From contig CAWGDC010000002.1 of NCBI GenBank assembly GCA_963821325.1, positions 558,001-622,000 of the forward strand: DNA of 64,000 nt, read 5' to 3'. Made by a program: the position numbers and the translations under genes. Each line of letters starts with the position of its first letter. The stretch's first letter is position 1. Shown here in pieces: positions 28,257-37,179 of the stretch. This DNA comes from PALSA-555 sp963821325 (lineage in GTDB: Bacteria > Actinomycetota > Acidimicrobiia > IMCC26256 > PALSA-555). The notes beneath the pieces are model-generated. The model did not search any database. It saw nothing but the letters and a program-made list of their open reading frames with translations, and was not told where the DNA came from.

Positions 28257-28889
28257 ATGCGTACCGTGCGGCGAGCGTTCTGGATGTTGGGCAGCGCCGG
28301 GGTCACGGTCGGGCTGGCCGGTGTGGTTGGCGCGACCGCGGTGAGCGCTCAGTCATCCTGTCACCCAAGACAGCCGTCATGCACCAGGGCTCGGCCGCAA
28401 CTCGCGAACCCCAACCCCTACCTGCTCGTAGGGCACCCGGCACCGCCGCTGAAGGGTCCGAACCTGACGGGGTCAGGCACGGTCAGCCTGGCCTCGTTCG
28501 CCGGCAAACCCGTCGCCGTGGTGTTCTGGGTCAACACGTCTGAGTACGACCCACGTTCCATGCCCGGAATCAATGGTCTTCAGCGAGCGCTTGGCAAGAG
28601 TGCCCAAATTGTGTCGGTTGCCCTCCAATGGCCGCCCATCGTCCAATTCAAGACGAAAGGCTACGAGACGCCGCGGGCCGCGACCCACACCATGGGACTC
28701 ACGATTCCGACCATCCTGTTCAAGACGTCGCAGGTCTTTGTCGCACACAAAGGTCAATGGCAGGTCTTGGAGACGCCGACAGCCTTCATCGTGAATTCGC
28801 GAGGAATTGTCGTCAGGGTGATCGTGCCGGATTCCTCGAACTTGATCACTGCACCCGAACTGCAGAGCGCACTGGCGAACGTCCGCTAA
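28257..28889 (+). CDS. Exported thioredoxin-fold (redoxin-like) protein without active-site cysteines
   Basis: A protein of about 210 residues with a signal peptide (FWMLGSAGVTVGLAGVVGAT to VSAQ). The mature part has the TlpA/AhpC-TSA layout: GHPAPPLKGPNLTGSGTVSL, then FAGKPVAVVFWVNTSEYDPR where a CxxC would normally sit, then the cis-Pro region TPTAFIVNSRGIVV. The CxxC is replaced by NTSEYD, so classical disulfide exchange is unlikely; a binding or chaperone role is possible. ATG 28257 follows GGGAGA; an in-frame ATG 28239 is an alternative. It has fewer C-ending codons than its neighbours. Confidence 0.75.
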   Translation: MRTVRRAFWMLGSAGVTVGLAGVVGATAVSAQSSCHPRQPSCTRARPQLANPNPYLLVGHPAPPLKGPNLTGSGTVSLASFAGKPVAVVFWVNTSEYDPRSMPGINGLQRALGKSAQIVSVALQWPPIVQFKTKGYETPRAATHTMGLTIPTILFKTSQVFVAHKGQWQVLETPTAFIVNSRGIVVRVIVPDSSNLITAPELQSALANVR

Positions 28890-29303
28890 GCCAGCGGGGC
28901 GCCAGATGGAGGGGACGGCTTGCACGTCGGCGCCATGGCTGTCTTGGCCAGCGAGTCGTGACGACCTCGCCGCTTGCCCGGGTGTGGTGGCCACCAGCCA
29001 TGTAACAGTCCTCAGTGGCGAGAGCTTCGAGAACGCCGGAGAATCATCAGGTAGTCACCAGCAGGAGTACACAGCCGGGGAGTAACCGGGGACAGCGCCA
29101 ACAGAGGGCGCGCCGCAACCGGCCGGACGGGGCCACCGTCCGCCTTTCAAGCTACGGATCGCCGTTCACGGATGAGCACCGCGAGTGAGCGCTGGAGGTT
29201 GCCTCCCCGCGACTGCCACATCGACCATGCCCGATCGTTGCACACCGCTCGGTGCCGATCAGGGCGGCCGCATCGCATTCAAGCAGGTACCTTGAGGGAC
29301 GAG
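28890..29303. other. Intergenic stretch, no feature recognised
   Basis: About 410 bases upstream of the propeller-CWB2 gene. An in-frame GTG/ATG series from 29172 would extend that protein by 44 residues, but the extension is Arg/Cys/His-rich and not signal-peptide-like, so I treat it as untranslated. Confidence 0.4.
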
Positions 29304-31358
29304 ATGGAGCCTGAGTCCCGCTCGTCGGCCTGGTTGCTGGCATGGACGCGTCTCGTCCGCGTTCGCCGGCTCGATGGTGAGCGCGGCCCGCGCCTCGAGC
29401 GGAGCGCGGAATGCCGGTGGGTCCGCCGACGCTTGACCGGGGGCGCGAGCGTCATTGTGGGCGTGGCGACGCTGGTTGGTATGGCCGCCGTGGCGCCTCC
29501 CCTGGCTGCTCTGCCGGCCAGGGCCCGGGTCAGCGCGTCGGGCGCGGCGGGGGGCTGCGGCACCGCCTTCGTCGCCAACTACGGCAGCGATTCGGTGTCG
29601 ACGATCGATGAAGCGACCCGGACGAAGAACCCCACCGACATCCCCGTTGGCGCGGGTCCGTCCGCCGTCGCGATCACCCCTGACGGGAAGACCGCCTTCG
29701 TGACCAACGGGGGCGGAACCACCGTGTCGACGATTGACGTGGCGACCCGGGCGAGGAACCCCACCGACATCCCTGTCGGCGCGGCTCCGTCCGCCATCGC
29801 GATCACCCCTGACGGGAAGACCGCCTTTGTCACGAACTACGCCAGCGACTCGGTGTCGACGATTGACGTGGCGACTCGGACCAAGAGCGGCGCCGACATC
29901 CCCGTCGGCAGGAGGCCCGCGGGGGTGGCGATCACCCCTGATGGGAAGACCGCCTTCGTCACCAACTTCGGCAGCGATTCGGTGTCGACGATCGACGTGG
30001 CGACCCGCACCAGGAACCCCACCGACATCCCCGCCAGCACGTGGCCGGTCGGGGTGGCGATCACCCCCGACGGCACCACCGCCTTCGTCGCCAACGAGTT
30101 CAGCCGTTCGGTGTCCACGATCGATGTGGCAACTCGGACCAAGAACCCCACCGACATCCCCGTCGGCACGAAATCGGTCGGGGTGGCGATCACCCCCGAC
30201 GGCACCACCGCCTTCGTCACGAACGACCTCGCCGACTCGGTGTCCACGATCGATGTGGCAACCCGGGGCGTGAGCCCCACCGACATCCCCGTCGGCTCGG
30301 GGCCGTTCGGGGTGGCGATCACCCCCGACGGCACCACCATCTTCGTGGCCAACTTTGGCGGCACCACGGTTTCAACGATTGACGTCGCGACCAAGCACCG
30401 GACCGACATCACCGTCGGCTCGAACCCGTTCGGGGTGGCGATCGCCCCGTGTACGCCGCTTCCGTCCCGAATCTCCGGCACCGATGCGATCGCCACATCG
30501 ATCGCGGTTTCCCAGGCTGCGTTCCCGGGTAGCGCTTCGTCGGTCGTCCTGGCTCGCTCGGACTTCTTCTCCGACGCGCTGGCCGGTGGACCGCTCGCCG
30601 CCAAGGTCGGCGGGCCGCTGCTCATCACCCCCGGCACGCCTCTCACCTCGAGTCTCGATCCGCGGGTCCTGGCCGAGATCCAACGGGTGTTGCCCACCGG
30701 CAAGACCGTCTACATCCTGGGTGGGCCTGCCGCCCTCAGTCCCAACATCGACACCGCGCTCACCAGCGCCGGCTATGTGGTGGTAAGGGACCAGGGCGCC
30801 AACGAGTTCACCACCGCAGTCGCAGTTGCCAACCAGCTCGGGAACCCCTCCACGGTCTTTGAGGCCACCGGGCTGTTCTTCGCGGATGCGCTCTCGGCGG
30901 TGCCCGCCACGATCCACACCGGCGGCGCGATCCTGCTCACGAACGGCAACGTCCAGGCGCCTGAGACGGCCGCCTACCTGGCGGCCCACACGGGGGATAC
31001 CCGGTATGCGATCGGCGGGCCCCAGGCCGCCTTCGGCGCCGACCCGAGCGCGACCCCGGTCTTTGGCGCCGATCTGTATGGCACCTCCGCCCAGGTGGCC
31101 ACCACGTTCTTGCCCAACGCGGCGATCTACGGCGCCGCGACGGGGCTGAACTACCCCGACGCGCTCGCGGGCGGGCTCTTCATGGCCACCGGCAAACGGC
31201 TCGGCCCCGTGCTGCTCGTCAACACCAACGCGCCCTTGCCCGGACCCATCAGCGGGTATCTGGCCACCCTGGCGATCGGAACCCCGGGCTACGTCTTCGG
31301 TGGACCCGTCGCCGTTGGCGACGACGTCCTCACCGCACTCCAAGCCGCCGTCGGCTAA
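29304..31358 (+). CDS. Surface protein: seven-bladed YVTN propeller fused to CWB2 domain
   Basis: About 684 residues from ATG 29304 (GAGGGACGAG upstream). A long basic N-region precedes the hydrophobic segment ASVIVGVATLVGMAAVAPPL. Then come seven near-identical 43-residue YVTN blades (FVTNYASDSVSTIDVATRT, DIPVG, VAITPDGKTA), forming a closed propeller. The last 300 residues are a CWB2 module (ARSDFFSDALAGGPLAAKVG, YILGGPAALSPNIDTAL, FGGPVAVGDDVLTALQAAVG). The propeller would be the exposed ligand- or substrate-binding part and the CWB2 module the wall anchor. The start is uncertain because an upstream in-frame extension exists. The CWB2 half is shared with its neighbours. Confidence 0.9.
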   Translation: MEPESRSSAWLLAWTRLVRVRRLDGERGPRLERSAECRWVRRRLTGGASVIVGVATLVGMAAVAPPLAALPARARVSASGAAGGCGTAFVANYGSDSVSTIDEATRTKNPTDIPVGAGPSAVAITPDGKTAFVTNGGGTTVSTIDVATRARNPTDIPVGAAPSAIAITPDGKTAFVTNYASDSVSTIDVATRTKSGADIPVGRRPAGVAITPDGKTAFVTNFGSDSVSTIDVATRTRNPTDIPASTWPVGVAITPDGTTAFVANEFSRSVSTIDVATRTKNPTDIPVGTKSVGVAITPDGTTAFVTNDLADSVSTIDVATRGVSPTDIPVGSGPFGVAITPDGTTIFVANFGGTTVSTIDVATKHRTDITVGSNPFGVAIAPCTPLPSRISGTDAIATSIAVSQAAFPGSASSVVLARSDFFSDALAGGPLAAKVGGPLLITPGTPLTSSLDPRVLAEIQRVLPTGKTVYILGGPAALSPNIDTALTSAGYVVVRDQGANEFTTAVAVANQLGNPSTVFEATGLFFADALSAVPATIHTGGAILLTNGNVQAPETAAYLAAHTGDTRYAIGGPQAAFGADPSATPVFGADLYGTSAQVATTFLPNAAIYGAATGLNYPDALAGGLFMATGKRLGPVLLVNTNAPLPGPISGYLATLAIGTPGYVFGGPVAVGDDVLTALQAAVG
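29568..30450 (+). repeat. Tandem 129-bp repeats encoding propeller blades
   Basis: Seven tandem copies of a 129-bp unit (the last one short), each with GTGTCGACGAT and GCGATCACCCC blocks. DNA identity between units is high, so slippage or unequal recombination could change blade number. Confidence 0.9.
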
Positions 31359-31562
31359 CCGCCGCTCTCGTCCTCGGCGCATTCGATCGCGTCGGCCAAC
31401 AGACCGAGCCCCGCGTGTCCCGAGCCCGCTTCTCGGACTCAGCGCTTTGGCCCCTGAGTGTCGCTTGCGAGGAGGGGTCTTTGGGTTCACAGTCGGGTGG
31501 AGGGAACGCGTGTGGGTCGAACGCCATCGTCCCGCGATGCTGGCGTCAGCGAGGGGACCGGG

Positions 31563-33050
31563 ATGGCTGGTGGGCGTGGGCTTCGGGTGGCGCACAGACT
31601 GATGCGGAGCGGGACGGCTCGGCGCCACGGGCGTTCAGGTCAGTCGGCCAGATTCGTCCCGATCGTGCTCGTGCTCGGTCTGCTGGCGGGGGGCCTGGGA
31701 GTCGCCCTCGATGCTCTTCCGGCGGCGGCGGCCGCCCCCGACGGCTCGGGGACCATGACCGTGCCGGTGCCCAACCCGGTGGTCACAGGCTCGACGGGCA
31801 ATCTGGTCAACATCAGGTACACCGCCGCCTCGGGGGGGCTCAGCTCCGGTGAGATCGACGTGACCGTGCCCGCCGGCTGGTCGGCGCCGTCCCTCACCGG
31901 CTCGGCGCCCGGCTACACCACCGCTCCCTGCGGGACGGTCGCGGTCGTAGGTTCGACGATCGTGGTGACCGGGGTCACCCTCGCCGGCGGGAGCAGCTGC
32001 ACCATTCTCTATGGGGACCTGGGCTTGGGCGGGCCGGGGGTCACGGCCCCGTCCTCTCCGCGGACCTCCACCTTCACCACCCAGGAGAAGTCCACCGCCG
32101 GCGGTACGCTGACCGCCCTGGCCAGCTCGCCCCAAGTTTCGGTGGTGAACGGTCTGGTGTTTCGGGTCTTTGGTCCTGACGCGATCGGCACCACGCTCGC
32201 GGTGTCTGCCGAGTTTGGCCCTGGCTCTGTGAGCGGTGTGGTGTTGGCCCGCTCGGACTTCTTCGCCGACGCGCTGGCCGGTGGGCCGCTGGCTGCCTTC
32301 GTCAAGGGCCCGCTGCTCATCACGCCGGGCACACCCCTGAGTTCGAGCCTCGATCCGCGGGTCCTGACCGAGATCCAACGGGTCCTCAAGCCCGGCGGTA
32401 CCGTCTACATCCTCGGCGGCGCCCAGGCGTTGAGCACCAACATCGACGGGGTGTTCACCACCGCCGGCTATGTGGTCAAGCGGATCGCGGGTCCCAACGA
32501 GTTCGCCACCGCGGTCGCGATCACCAACCAGCTCGGTGACCCCCCAACGATCTTTGAGGCCACCGGGCTGAACTTCCCCGACGCGCTCTCCGCGGTCCCC
32601 GCCGCGATCCACGACCACGGCGCGATCCTGTTGACCAACGGCACCACCCAATCCGTCGAGACCGCCACCTACCTGTCTCTTCATCCGGGTGGGACCCGCT
32701 ACGTGATCGGCGGGCCCGTCGCCGCCTACCAGGACCCGAAAGCCACCCCGATCTACGGCGAGGACGAATTCGGGACCTCCGCCGCGGTGGCCACCATGTT
32801 CTTCCCCAAGACGAAGGTCTATGGCGCCGCGACGGGGCTGAACTACCCCGACGCGCTCGCGGGTGGCGCGTTGCTTGGCACCATCCCCTCGGCCGGACCG
32901 ATGCTGCTCGTCAACACCAACGCCCCCCTGCCCCCCAACATCTTCAGCTACCTGAGGACACTCGCCGTCGGCACCGAGGGCGTCGTCTTCGGCGGACCCA
33001 TCGCCGTCGGCGACGACGTCCTGGCGGCACTCCAAGCCGCCGTCGGCTAA
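31563..33050 (+). CDS. Secreted CWB2-domain protein with unique N-terminal domain
   Basis: About 495 residues from ATG 31563 (GAGGGGACC upstream). The signal peptide is FVPIVLVLGLLAGGLGVAL followed by DALPAAAAAPDG. Residues 60-210 form a beta-rich domain (GTMTVPVPNPVVTGSTGNLV) with two Cys, resembling adhesive or invasin-like folds but not identified. Residues 220-495 are the CWB2 module (ARSDFFADALAGGPLAAFVK, YILGGAQALSTNIDGVF, FEATGLNFPDALSAVPAAIH, FGGPIAVGDDVLAALQAAVG). The stop overlaps by bases the stop of a small convergent gene (CTAA). It is the last gene of the left-hand element. Confidence 0.88.
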   Translation: MAGGRGLRVAHRLMRSGTARRHGRSGQSARFVPIVLVLGLLAGGLGVALDALPAAAAAPDGSGTMTVPVPNPVVTGSTGNLVNIRYTAASGGLSSGEIDVTVPAGWSAPSLTGSAPGYTTAPCGTVAVVGSTIVVTGVTLAGGSSCTILYGDLGLGGPGVTAPSSPRTSTFTTQEKSTAGGTLTALASSPQVSVVNGLVFRVFGPDAIGTTLAVSAEFGPGSVSGVVLARSDFFADALAGGPLAAFVKGPLLITPGTPLSSSLDPRVLTEIQRVLKPGGTVYILGGAQALSTNIDGVFTTAGYVVKRIAGPNEFATAVAITNQLGDPPTIFEATGLNFPDALSAVPAAIHDHGAILLTNGTTQSVETATYLSLHPGGTRYVIGGPVAAYQDPKATPIYGEDEFGTSAAVATMFFPKTKVYGAATGLNYPDALAGGALLGTIPSAGPMLLVNTNAPLPPNIFSYLRTLAVGTEGVVFGGPIAVGDDVLAALQAAVG

Positions 33051-33249
33051 AGGTCCTCGTCCCGCAGCAGCTCGCCAACTCGCCGCGCGGACCCCTCGGC
33101 GGCCACGTCGCGGGGTCGCAGCGGCGGACGGCCAGCCCGCCGACCATCGCAGCGCCCGTCTCAGGGGTTGGCCCTCAGCCGACTGGCTTCGCCGGCATGT
33201 TGAGCTCTACTCCATCGACCAGTACTCGCGGTTGCGCATCATCGCTCAT
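33047..33249 (-). pseudogene. Small decayed gene convergent with the CWB2 gene
   Basis: From ATG 33249 the frame reads SDDAQPRVLVDGVELNMPAK and meets TGA, then continues as VGGLAVRRCDP and, after a shift, SARRVGELLRDEDL with a stop that overlaps the CWB2 stop. A related minus-strand remnant at 27010-27150 reads TVGGLVVHRCGPHEG and RRVGELLRDENL. The intact form would be about 65 residues with a Cys/His cluster. Function unknown. Confidence 0.35.
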
Positions 33250-33388
33250 GGGTGACTTCCGTGACGCGCGCGACCGCCGAAGGTCAATCCGAAGCGCCCC
33301 GTGGTTTGCCGCCGCGGATGGTGCTCGTCGTGCCACGGTCTGCGCTTGGCAACCGAAGCTCGGTGTTCGCATCACGTGCACACTCCAG

Positions 33389-33450
33389 TGACCTGCGCTT
33401 TCTCCGTACGCCCCCGGGGACTCGAACCCCGAACCTAGTGATTAAGAGTC
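33389..33450 (-). repeat. Attachment-site-like partial copy of tRNA-Lys (left end of element B)
   Basis: 62 bases, GTGACCTGCGCTTTCTCC through the T-arm and variable loop to the anticodon loop (ATTAAGAGTC), match 38845-38905 with a single one-base indel. The match stops at the anticodon loop, the usual crossover point of tRNA-targeting integrases. The 5' half of the tRNA is absent here. Confidence 0.85.
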
Positions 33451-34017
33451 GCAGTACCGACTTCGCAGGGGTCGCAGCGGTAGCCGTGAGTCCCGAAAGA
33501 GCTGGGAGTAGTGGCGCTGCGGAACCCGCCGAGTCGCAGCAGCCGCACACCGTCGCAGTGTTCTGTGATCAGCGGGTGATCACCTGGAGGGACGCGCGTT
33601 GGCGTCGACTCGGTCGTGGGGCGCGAGGGCATCCACGGATCAAGACGGCTGCTGCGCAGCCGCGCCGGGACTGAACCGATTGTGTAAGTCGTCCTCGGCC
33701 ATCCACCAATGTCAGGCCCTGATGACGCGCGGACTGGGCGAGACCGAGGCTCGCAGGATCAGCTCCTCGTATCGCGAAGATCCGGAGAACGGTCATGCTC
33801 TGTTCGGATGACACGGCTACCGACCAGCCCGCCGGGATCGCCGTGGTCGGAGCGGCACCGTTCGGGTAACCATCCCGGTAACCTCATGGGCCGTGGGCTC
33901 GGGCGGCATCAGGTAATTCCCAGTTGCGGCGCGGAAGCTGTGGGTGGGTCCCCGCGTTACTGCGCGAGTTGCGGCTCAGAATCACCGCAGCGACGTGCAG
34001 TCTGACCTGCCCCCGGT
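33451..34017. other. Gene-poor stretch just inside element B
   Basis: About 570 bases with only short, low-complexity frames. I see no intact gene. It borders the integrase remnant and probably contains its lost C-terminal part in unrecognisable form. Confidence 0.4.
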
Positions 34018-34310
34018 AGACGCGACATGCAAGGCGCGCACGACGACGTCGTGGACTTGTACCGACCGGCGTACGGCCCTCGTCTTCGGCGGGTTCTCGA
34101 TCAACTGACCGCGGACCTCAGCGAGCGTTGCGACTACGTCGATGCGTCGGTGAAGCGGATTCACATGATCACGTCGAAGCGCAAGCATGTCACCCAGGCG
34201 CAGGCCCTCGTCGCCCGGCGCGCTGACGTAGCGCAACGGCGCCGCAGCCACGACGTCTACCCCGCCTGCGCCTTCGGGCTGGGCCTCAGAGGCCAACCGC
34301 TCGGGTAGGG
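34018..34310 (-). pseudogene. Tyrosine-recombinase (integrase) remnant
   Basis: On the minus strand, LRLGDMLALRRDHVNPLHRR, VVATLAEVRGQLIENPPKTR and RRSVQVHDVVVRALHVAS match the middle of actinobacterial phage-type integrases (GLRxGELLALRxxDVD, LAEVRGxL, PPKTRAGRRTV). The first catalytic Arg would be in GLRLGD. The catalytic HxxR and Tyr region is missing, and the upstream part is replaced by the repeated intergenic sequence. It is probably the integrase that originally used the tRNA-Lys site. Confidence 0.65.
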
Positions 34311-34341
34311 CGTTGGCAGAAGCCCTGAGGGTGGAGGGCGG

Positions 34342-34481
34342 ATTGGCGTCACTGGGGTGGGGGTTGCGTGTCACAAGCGTCCCCTCCTGACGGTTACCTC
34401 CATATGGTTACCTCCATATAGGGTGCTTTCAGTCCTGGCTGGCCGGGGTGGAGTCAGTGTCGTGTTGAGTCGGGAGGCTCT
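34342..34481 (+). promoter_or_regulatory. Repeated 5' regulatory element, copy 3
   Basis: GATTGGCGTCACTGGGGTGG, GTCACAAG, CGTCCC, CTCCTGAC, then two copies of GGTTACCTCCATAT, then AGGGTGCTT and GGGAGG before GTG 34482. The right palindrome arm has two mismatches relative to copy 1. This is the element in front of the only intact long paralogue. Confidence 0.55.
34392..34419 (+). repeat. 14-bp tandem duplication in the promoter element
   Basis: GGTTACCTCCATAT occurs twice head to tail (34392-34405, 34406-34419). Copies 1 and 2 of the element have this block only once. It moves the palindrome 14 bases further from the TATAGGGT motif. Confidence 0.85.
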
Positions 34482-37127
34482 GTGAACGTGTTGAAGCGCT
34501 TTGTGCGGGGTCGCCGCCTGGTGGTTGGGGCGATGGTGTTGGCGATGGTGGCGACGGCGGGTGGGTTGGCGGGGTTTGTGAGCCCGGCTGGCGCTGACCT
34601 GACGTTGGGCACGCCGTCTCCGGTGACGTTCTGTGACCTGGGCTCGCACGACTTGTGCTTGTTGCCCGGAGGGGCCGAGCTGCAGATCGCGGGGGGGACC
34701 ACGGGGCCGGCGGCGTCGTGGGTCATCAACGTGGGTGACAGTGGCACGTTCCTGCCTGCGAATCCCCAGCTGGTTTGGAATCAGGGGGACTCGATCTTCA
34801 TCACGGTGAGCCCGAACGGCACTGCGGTGACCGCGACCGCGGGCGCGAACAGCAACGCGTCCCCGGCGACGGCGAACTTTGTGGCGTTTGCGGGTGGGTC
34901 CCCGCCGGCGGTGATCGGGGCGTCGTGTTCGGATGCGGGCGCGACGGTGCCGGTGGTGACCACGACGTGGGGGACCTACTCGAAGGACCCGGCGAACATG
35001 GCGGGGTTGAACGACGTGTTGAAGTTGACGTTCACGAACTCGGATGCCACGCCGGGGATCGCGGTGGGTGCGACGTGTTCGTTGCCGATTCCGTCCATCT
35101 CCTATCAGGTGGGTGCGGACACGAATTCGGGTTCCATCAATGTGCAGGCGTCGTACACGTTTGGTGTTGGGCCGCCGGTGACGATCCCGGCGCCGACCCC
35201 GACGGGTTGGACGCTCAACGGTGCGACGGCGTACCCGCCGGCGACCGGTACGCCGAACCAGTCACCGTTCGGGGTCTTCACGGTGGGCAATGTGAATACG
35301 GTGCCGAACGCGTCGGTGGAGAATGTGTTCGTGACGGCGAATGTGCCGCCGGTGTCGGTGCAGCCGAATGCGATCAACGCGCCGATCAGCCCGGTGGCGA
35401 TTCATGAGACGAAGTTCGGCCAGCTGACCTCGGGTGCGGCCGGCTATGTGTGCCTGACGCTCCCGTCGGGGGATACGTGGTCGACCGCGGGTGGCCCGAC
35501 GTTCACCGCGTCGGGTGGTACGGGTGCGGTGACCGCGGTGCCGGTGAGTGGGGGTGGCACCAATACGTTGGCGGGTCAGGTGACCACGTCGTCGACGACG
35601 GATCCGGGAGCGACCTTTACGTTCTCGAACCTGGAAGTGAACACGAACAACACCATCGGTCCGGTGGCGGCGGTCGTGAGGATCAACGCGGCCAGCAACT
35701 GTACGGGCGGGACGGTCGTGGATCGTCTGGGTAACACCACGGATTACGGGCAGGTGGTGGTGTTCACGATCGGTCAGATCACGGTGAACGCCCCGATCTA
35801 CGGGTCGAACGCGGATCAGACCGCGGTGGCGGCGTTGGAGTTCCGGTATCCGGCGACGCCGCACACGAATTGTCTGCCGAACAACGCGCCGCCGAGCGCC
35901 TCGCAGCATGATGTGGGCTCCTCGGTGGTGTTGGCGACGGATCAGAACTGGCCGGACGCCCTGACCGCGAGCTATCTGGCGGCGTATCTGCGCACCGGGG
36001 TCCTGTTGACCCCGACGGGGTCGCTGTCGGCCTACACGGAGCAGGCGATCGCTCAAGAGGGTGTCTCGAGTGTGTTCATCGTGGGTGGGAACCTGGCCGT
36101 CTCGGATGGGGTGGCCACGAAGCTGGCGGGGACCCAGCAGTTCCAGTGCGGCGGGTCGGTGCCTCGCACCGACGCGGAGGCGAACCCGTTGACCTTGAAC
36201 GTGACGCGGATCTGGGGTCCCACGGCGGATGACACCGCCCAGGACGTGTCGACGTTCGTGAACTCCGGGTATGTGCGGACCCTGAACATCTCGGGTGTGC
36301 CGCTGTATAACGGTTTGGGTTCGAACCCGTACAACAACACGTCGGGCAAGGACTCCACGGACGGGGCGGGGGCGGCGTTGCCGACCACGGCGGTGCGCAC
36401 CGCGATCTTGGCGACGGACCAGAGCTTCCAAGACGCGGCGGCGGTCTCCTCGATGGCCTACTGGGGGGCTGGCAGCGTTGGGCTGCCGATCTTGATCACC
36501 CCGCCGGGTGGGCTGGGTTCGCAGGCCCTGACGGGTCTGTTGGATCTGGGGATCCAACAGGTCATCGAGCCGGGTGGCCCGGTGGCGATCTCGGATGCGG
36601 TCAACTCGACGTTGGGTGCGAACGGCATCGCGGTGATACGCCTGGCGGGTCAAGACGCCAGCGACACCTCCACCCAGATCGCCCGCTTCGAGCTCGGCGG
36701 CTTCCCGGGTGCGTTCTCACCGCTGTCGACGTCTGGTGGGCCGATCAGCCTCGCCGCGGGTGGTGCCCACCCGGATGGGCTCGGCTGGAACACCGGGTGC
36801 GGAAGGGCGGGGAGGCCGTGCACGTTCACGGCGGCGTTGGCTCGGGGTGACTTCTACGCCGACGCGATCACCTCGAGCGTGGTGACCGGCAGCTTCACGG
36901 AGCCGATCCTGTTGACCGAGGACCCCAACACCCTCGGCGCGGCGCTGACGACCTTCTTCAACCAGGCCGGCAGCCCGTTCGGGATCGACCCCAACCTGGG
37001 CACCCCGATCACCCCGCTCGCCCAGACGGGGCTCACGGTGACCGCGCTGCAGCCCTTCGGTGGACCCGCCGCGCTGGCGGCCTCCACCATCCAGGCGGCA
37101 CTGAACGCCATCTCGGCCGGCGCCTAA
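34482..37127 (+). CDS. Long CWB2-like surface protein, intact paralogue 3
   Basis: An 881-residue exported protein, GTG start with GGGAGG upstream. The signal peptide covers residues 1-37 (LVVGAMVLAMVATAGGLAGF, SPAGA). Residues 40-460 are a Thr/Ser/Gly/Val-rich beta region with few charges and several Cys (FCDLGSHDLCLLPGG, TCSLPIPSISYQVG), likely a stalk of repeated beta domains. From about 465 come three CWB2-like repeats: VVLATDQNWPDALTASYLAA (about 480), AILATDQSFQDAAAVSSMA (about 640) and TAALARGDFYADAITSSVV (about 785). It is the only one of three near-identical copies without frameshifts. The sense strand favours GTG/GGT/TTG codons, unlike the C-ending neighbours outside the island. Wall anchoring is inferred from CWB2. 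Confidence 0.9.
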   Translation: MNVLKRFVRGRRLVVGAMVLAMVATAGGLAGFVSPAGADLTLGTPSPVTFCDLGSHDLCLLPGGAELQIAGGTTGPAASWVINVGDSGTFLPANPQLVWNQGDSIFITVSPNGTAVTATAGANSNASPATANFVAFAGGSPPAVIGASCSDAGATVPVVTTTWGTYSKDPANMAGLNDVLKLTFTNSDATPGIAVGATCSLPIPSISYQVGADTNSGSINVQASYTFGVGPPVTIPAPTPTGWTLNGATAYPPATGTPNQSPFGVFTVGNVNTVPNASVENVFVTANVPPVSVQPNAINAPISPVAIHETKFGQLTSGAAGYVCLTLPSGDTWSTAGGPTFTASGGTGAVTAVPVSGGGTNTLAGQVTTSSTTDPGATFTFSNLEVNTNNTIGPVAAVVRINAASNCTGGTVVDRLGNTTDYGQVVVFTIGQITVNAPIYGSNADQTAVAALEFRYPATPHTNCLPNNAPPSASQHDVGSSVVLATDQNWPDALTASYLAAYLRTGVLLTPTGSLSAYTEQAIAQEGVSSVFIVGGNLAVSDGVATKLAGTQQFQCGGSVPRTDAEANPLTLNVTRIWGPTADDTAQDVSTFVNSGYVRTLNISGVPLYNGLGSNPYNNTSGKDSTDGAGAALPTTAVRTAILATDQSFQDAAAVSSMAYWGAGSVGLPILITPPGGLGSQALTGLLDLGIQQVIEPGGPVAISDAVNSTLGANGIAVIRLAGQDASDTSTQIARFELGGFPGAFSPLSTSGGPISLAAGGAHPDGLGWNTGCGRAGRPCTFTAALARGDFYADAITSSVVTGSFTEPILLTEDPNTLGAALTTFFNQAGSPFGIDPNLGTPITPLAQTGLTVTALQPFGGPAALAASTIQAALNAISAGA

Positions 37128-37148
37128 CCAGCAACGAACTGCTCGACC

Positions 37149-37179
37149 GAGTGGAGGGGCCCCAGGGGCCCCTCCACTC
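37149..37179 (+). terminator. Strong GC hairpin after paralogue 3
   Basis: A 15-bp stem GAGTGGAGGGGCCCC with an A in the loop, 21 bases after the stop. Beyond it the sequence diverges from the regions after paralogues 1 and 2, and no CWB2 cassette follows. Confidence 0.75.

Noticed and set aside
28400..28700. Second selenoprotein in the redoxin-like gene
   Set aside because: There is no in-frame TGA, and the active-site position is Ser/Asn rather than a stop codon.
29568..30450. CRISPR-like array
   Set aside because: The repeats are 129 bp, contiguous, in frame and encode propeller blades. No spacers or cas genes are present.
33047..33249. Selenocysteine in the small minus-strand frame (TGA after 24 codons)
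   Set aside because: A further frameshift is needed, the related remnant at 27010-27150 reads through the same bases in another frame, and no hairpin follows. Decay is the simpler explanation.
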